Assembly (NCBI GenBank): GCA_020532365.1
Contig: JAJBBL010000201.1
Span: 1-15,894, forward strand
DNA: 15,894 nt
Origin: Candidatus Cloacimonadota bacterium
GTDB lineage: Bacteria; Cloacimonadota; Cloacimonadia; Cloacimonadales; JAJBBL01
Reading direction: 5' to 3'
Each line of letters starts with the position of its first letter. The first letter of the stretch is position 1. Below, piece by piece: positions 15,113 through 15,894 of this stretch. The notes under the pieces were generated by a model. That model had not been told where the DNA came from. It ran no database searches and worked only from the letters and a program-made list of their open reading frames with translations. The position numbers and the translations under genes were made by a program.

Positions 15113-15622
15113 ATGAAAATATATCTGATCGGATTTATGGGGGCTGGGAAAAGCTACCTCGGTAAACTATTAGCCGAGAGACTCTCCCTCCCCTTTTTTG
15201 ATTTTGACACACTTATAGAACAAAAAACAAAGAGGTCTATCACCGATATTTTTAAAATATCAGGTGAAGAAACGTTCCGAGATTATGAAACTGAACTCCT
15301 CACCCAGCTCAATGAATATGGCGTCATAGCCACAGGTGGCGGGATAATAGAAAGAGCTGAAAATCGAGTACTGTTAAAAAATAGAGCTCATATAACCGTT
15401 TGGCTCAACACCGAATGGCATACAATTCAAAGACGCTTGTCCTTACCCCAACAAACTCAAAGCATAAGACCAAAAGTTGACCAGCTATCTACTACTGAAC
15501 TGTACGAGCTTTGGAGAAGAAGATTACCGCTATATGAAGAGGTTGCAGACCTTACTAATACCGACGGGATGATAGAGAATTTAGAGTCCCAAATCTTGGA
15601 GCTCCACAAAGCCCACCTATAG
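15113..15622 (+). CDS. aroK: Shikimate kinase
   Basis: The protein has 169 residues, the family norm. It phosphorylates shikimate at the 3-hydroxyl with ATP on the way to chorismate and the aromatic amino acids. The Walker A is GFMGAGKSYLGK (7-18); Tyr15 replaces the usual Thr after GKS, while Lys13 and Ser14 are kept. Shikimate-binding residues are Asp32 (FFDFDTLIE), Arg56 (ETFRDYE), the Gly75-77 triplet (ATGGGII) and Arg137 (RRRLPLYEEVAD). The lid Arg119 is in SIRPKV. The gene follows rpsA by 24 bases on the same strand, with no terminator between, so it probably ends the operon. No good ribosome site is visible before the ATG. It converges with the T9SS-type gene at the right edge. Confidence 0.95.
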   Translation: MKIYLIGFMGAGKSYLGKLLAERLSLPFFDFDTLIEQKTKRSITDIFKISGEETFRDYETELLTQLNEYGVIATGGGIIERAENRVLLKNRAHITVWLNTEWHTIQRRLSLPQQTQSIRPKVDQLSTTELYELWRRRLPLYEEVADLTNTDGMIENLESQILELHKAHL

Positions 15623-15668
15623 ATGGCAGCTCCCCCCTTTATCAACCCGTCAGCATAGAGTTATTTAC

Positions 15669-15685
15669 CGCTAAGCAACTTAGCG
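15669..15685. repeat. Perfect inverted repeat at the stop codon between convergent genes
   Basis: CGCTAAG (15669-15675) and CTTAGCG (15679-15685) form a 7 bp stem with a three-base loop. It overlaps the TAA stop (15682-15680) of the minus-strand sorting-domain gene and lies 47 bases past aroK. No T-run follows on either strand, so it is not a classical intrinsic terminator. A bidirectional 3'-end structure is possible. Confidence 0.55.
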
Positions 15686-15894
15686 TATAATTGTGAACCT
15701 TCCGCTTTCCATCTCGTTACCGACGTGTACTTTATATAAATAGACACCATTAGACAGATACTTTTCAGAAGCATCAAGCTGAATAATATGATTACCAGAG
15801 GCTACCCCTTTCACATCAAAAGTCTTTATTCTTCTCCCTTTGATGTCATAAATATCTAAAGATAATTCCCCTACTTTCGGCACAAAAATGTCAA
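15680..15894 (-). CDS. C-terminal part of a secreted protein with T9SS type A sorting domain (N-terminus beyond right edge)
   Basis: Only the last 71 codons are in the window; the frame is open to the right edge on the minus strand. The sequence is a typical type A T9SS sorting domain: a strand ELSLDIYDIKGRRIKTFDV, then GNHIIQLDA, the LSNGVYLYKVHVGN hairpin, and the closing FTIIR strand. The upstream NPFNP-type motif would lie outside the window. The protein should be carried by Sec to the periplasm and then by the T9SS through the outer membrane, where the domain is normally removed. The function of the missing main part cannot be told. A GTG at 15883 is an internal codon, not a start. It converges with aroK. 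Confidence 0.88.
   Translation of the reverse strand, partial: DIFVPKVGELSLDIYDIKGRRIKTFDVKGVASGNHIIQLDASEKYLSNGVYLYKVHVGNEMESGRFTIIR

Overview
The window looks like chromosomal core from a Gram-negative bacterium of the FCB group (Fibrobacterota-Chlorobiota-Bacteroidota and relatives). A Cloacimonadota-like lineage is my best guess, but this is inference. Three things point there: two secreted proteins end in type IX secretion (T9SS) type A sorting domains, there is an ExbB/ExbD/TonB set plus an outer-membrane barrel protein, and the DNA is moderately AT-rich and densely packed with overlapping genes. I see no tRNA, rRNA, CRISPR array, insertion sequence, prophage gene or sign of recent transfer.

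Layout. Positions 1-749 (minus) hold most of a TrmH/SpoU-family RNA methyltransferase cut by the left edge. A 143-base divergent promoter region separates it from a plus-strand pair at 893-3867: an extended SDR (NAD-dependent epimerase/dehydratase family) overlapping a secreted protein that joins a TonB C-terminal-type domain to a predicted outer-membrane beta-barrel. Converging on that pair is a tight six-gene minus-strand operon, read from 7957 down to 3890: exbB, exbD, tonB-like, folP, dacA (cdaA-type), coaE. It couples envelope energy transduction with folate synthesis, c-di-AMP synthesis and the last step of CoA synthesis. Next is a monocistronic minus-strand gene (10512 to 8116) for a large T9SS-type secreted multidomain protein, ending at a clear intrinsic terminator.

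After a 319-base divergent intergenic region comes the plus-strand operon cmk, plsC, ispH, rpsA, aroK (10832-15622). It covers CMP phosphorylation, phosphatidate synthesis, the last MEP-pathway step, ribosomal protein S1 and shikimate phosphorylation. The order cmk-plsC-ispH-rpsA resembles a cluster known from Clostridia, where ispH and rpsA are sometimes fused; here they abut with no gap. At the right edge, converging on aroK, is the C-terminal sorting domain of another T9SS-type secreted protein.

No clearly new multi-gene system is visible. The points most worth a second look are the TonB-domain/beta-barrel fusion, the RHR-to-RHL change in the diadenylate cyclase, the altered loop in dihydropteroate synthase, the stem-loops at the stop codons of both T9SS cargo genes, and the acidic extensions on ribosomal protein S1.
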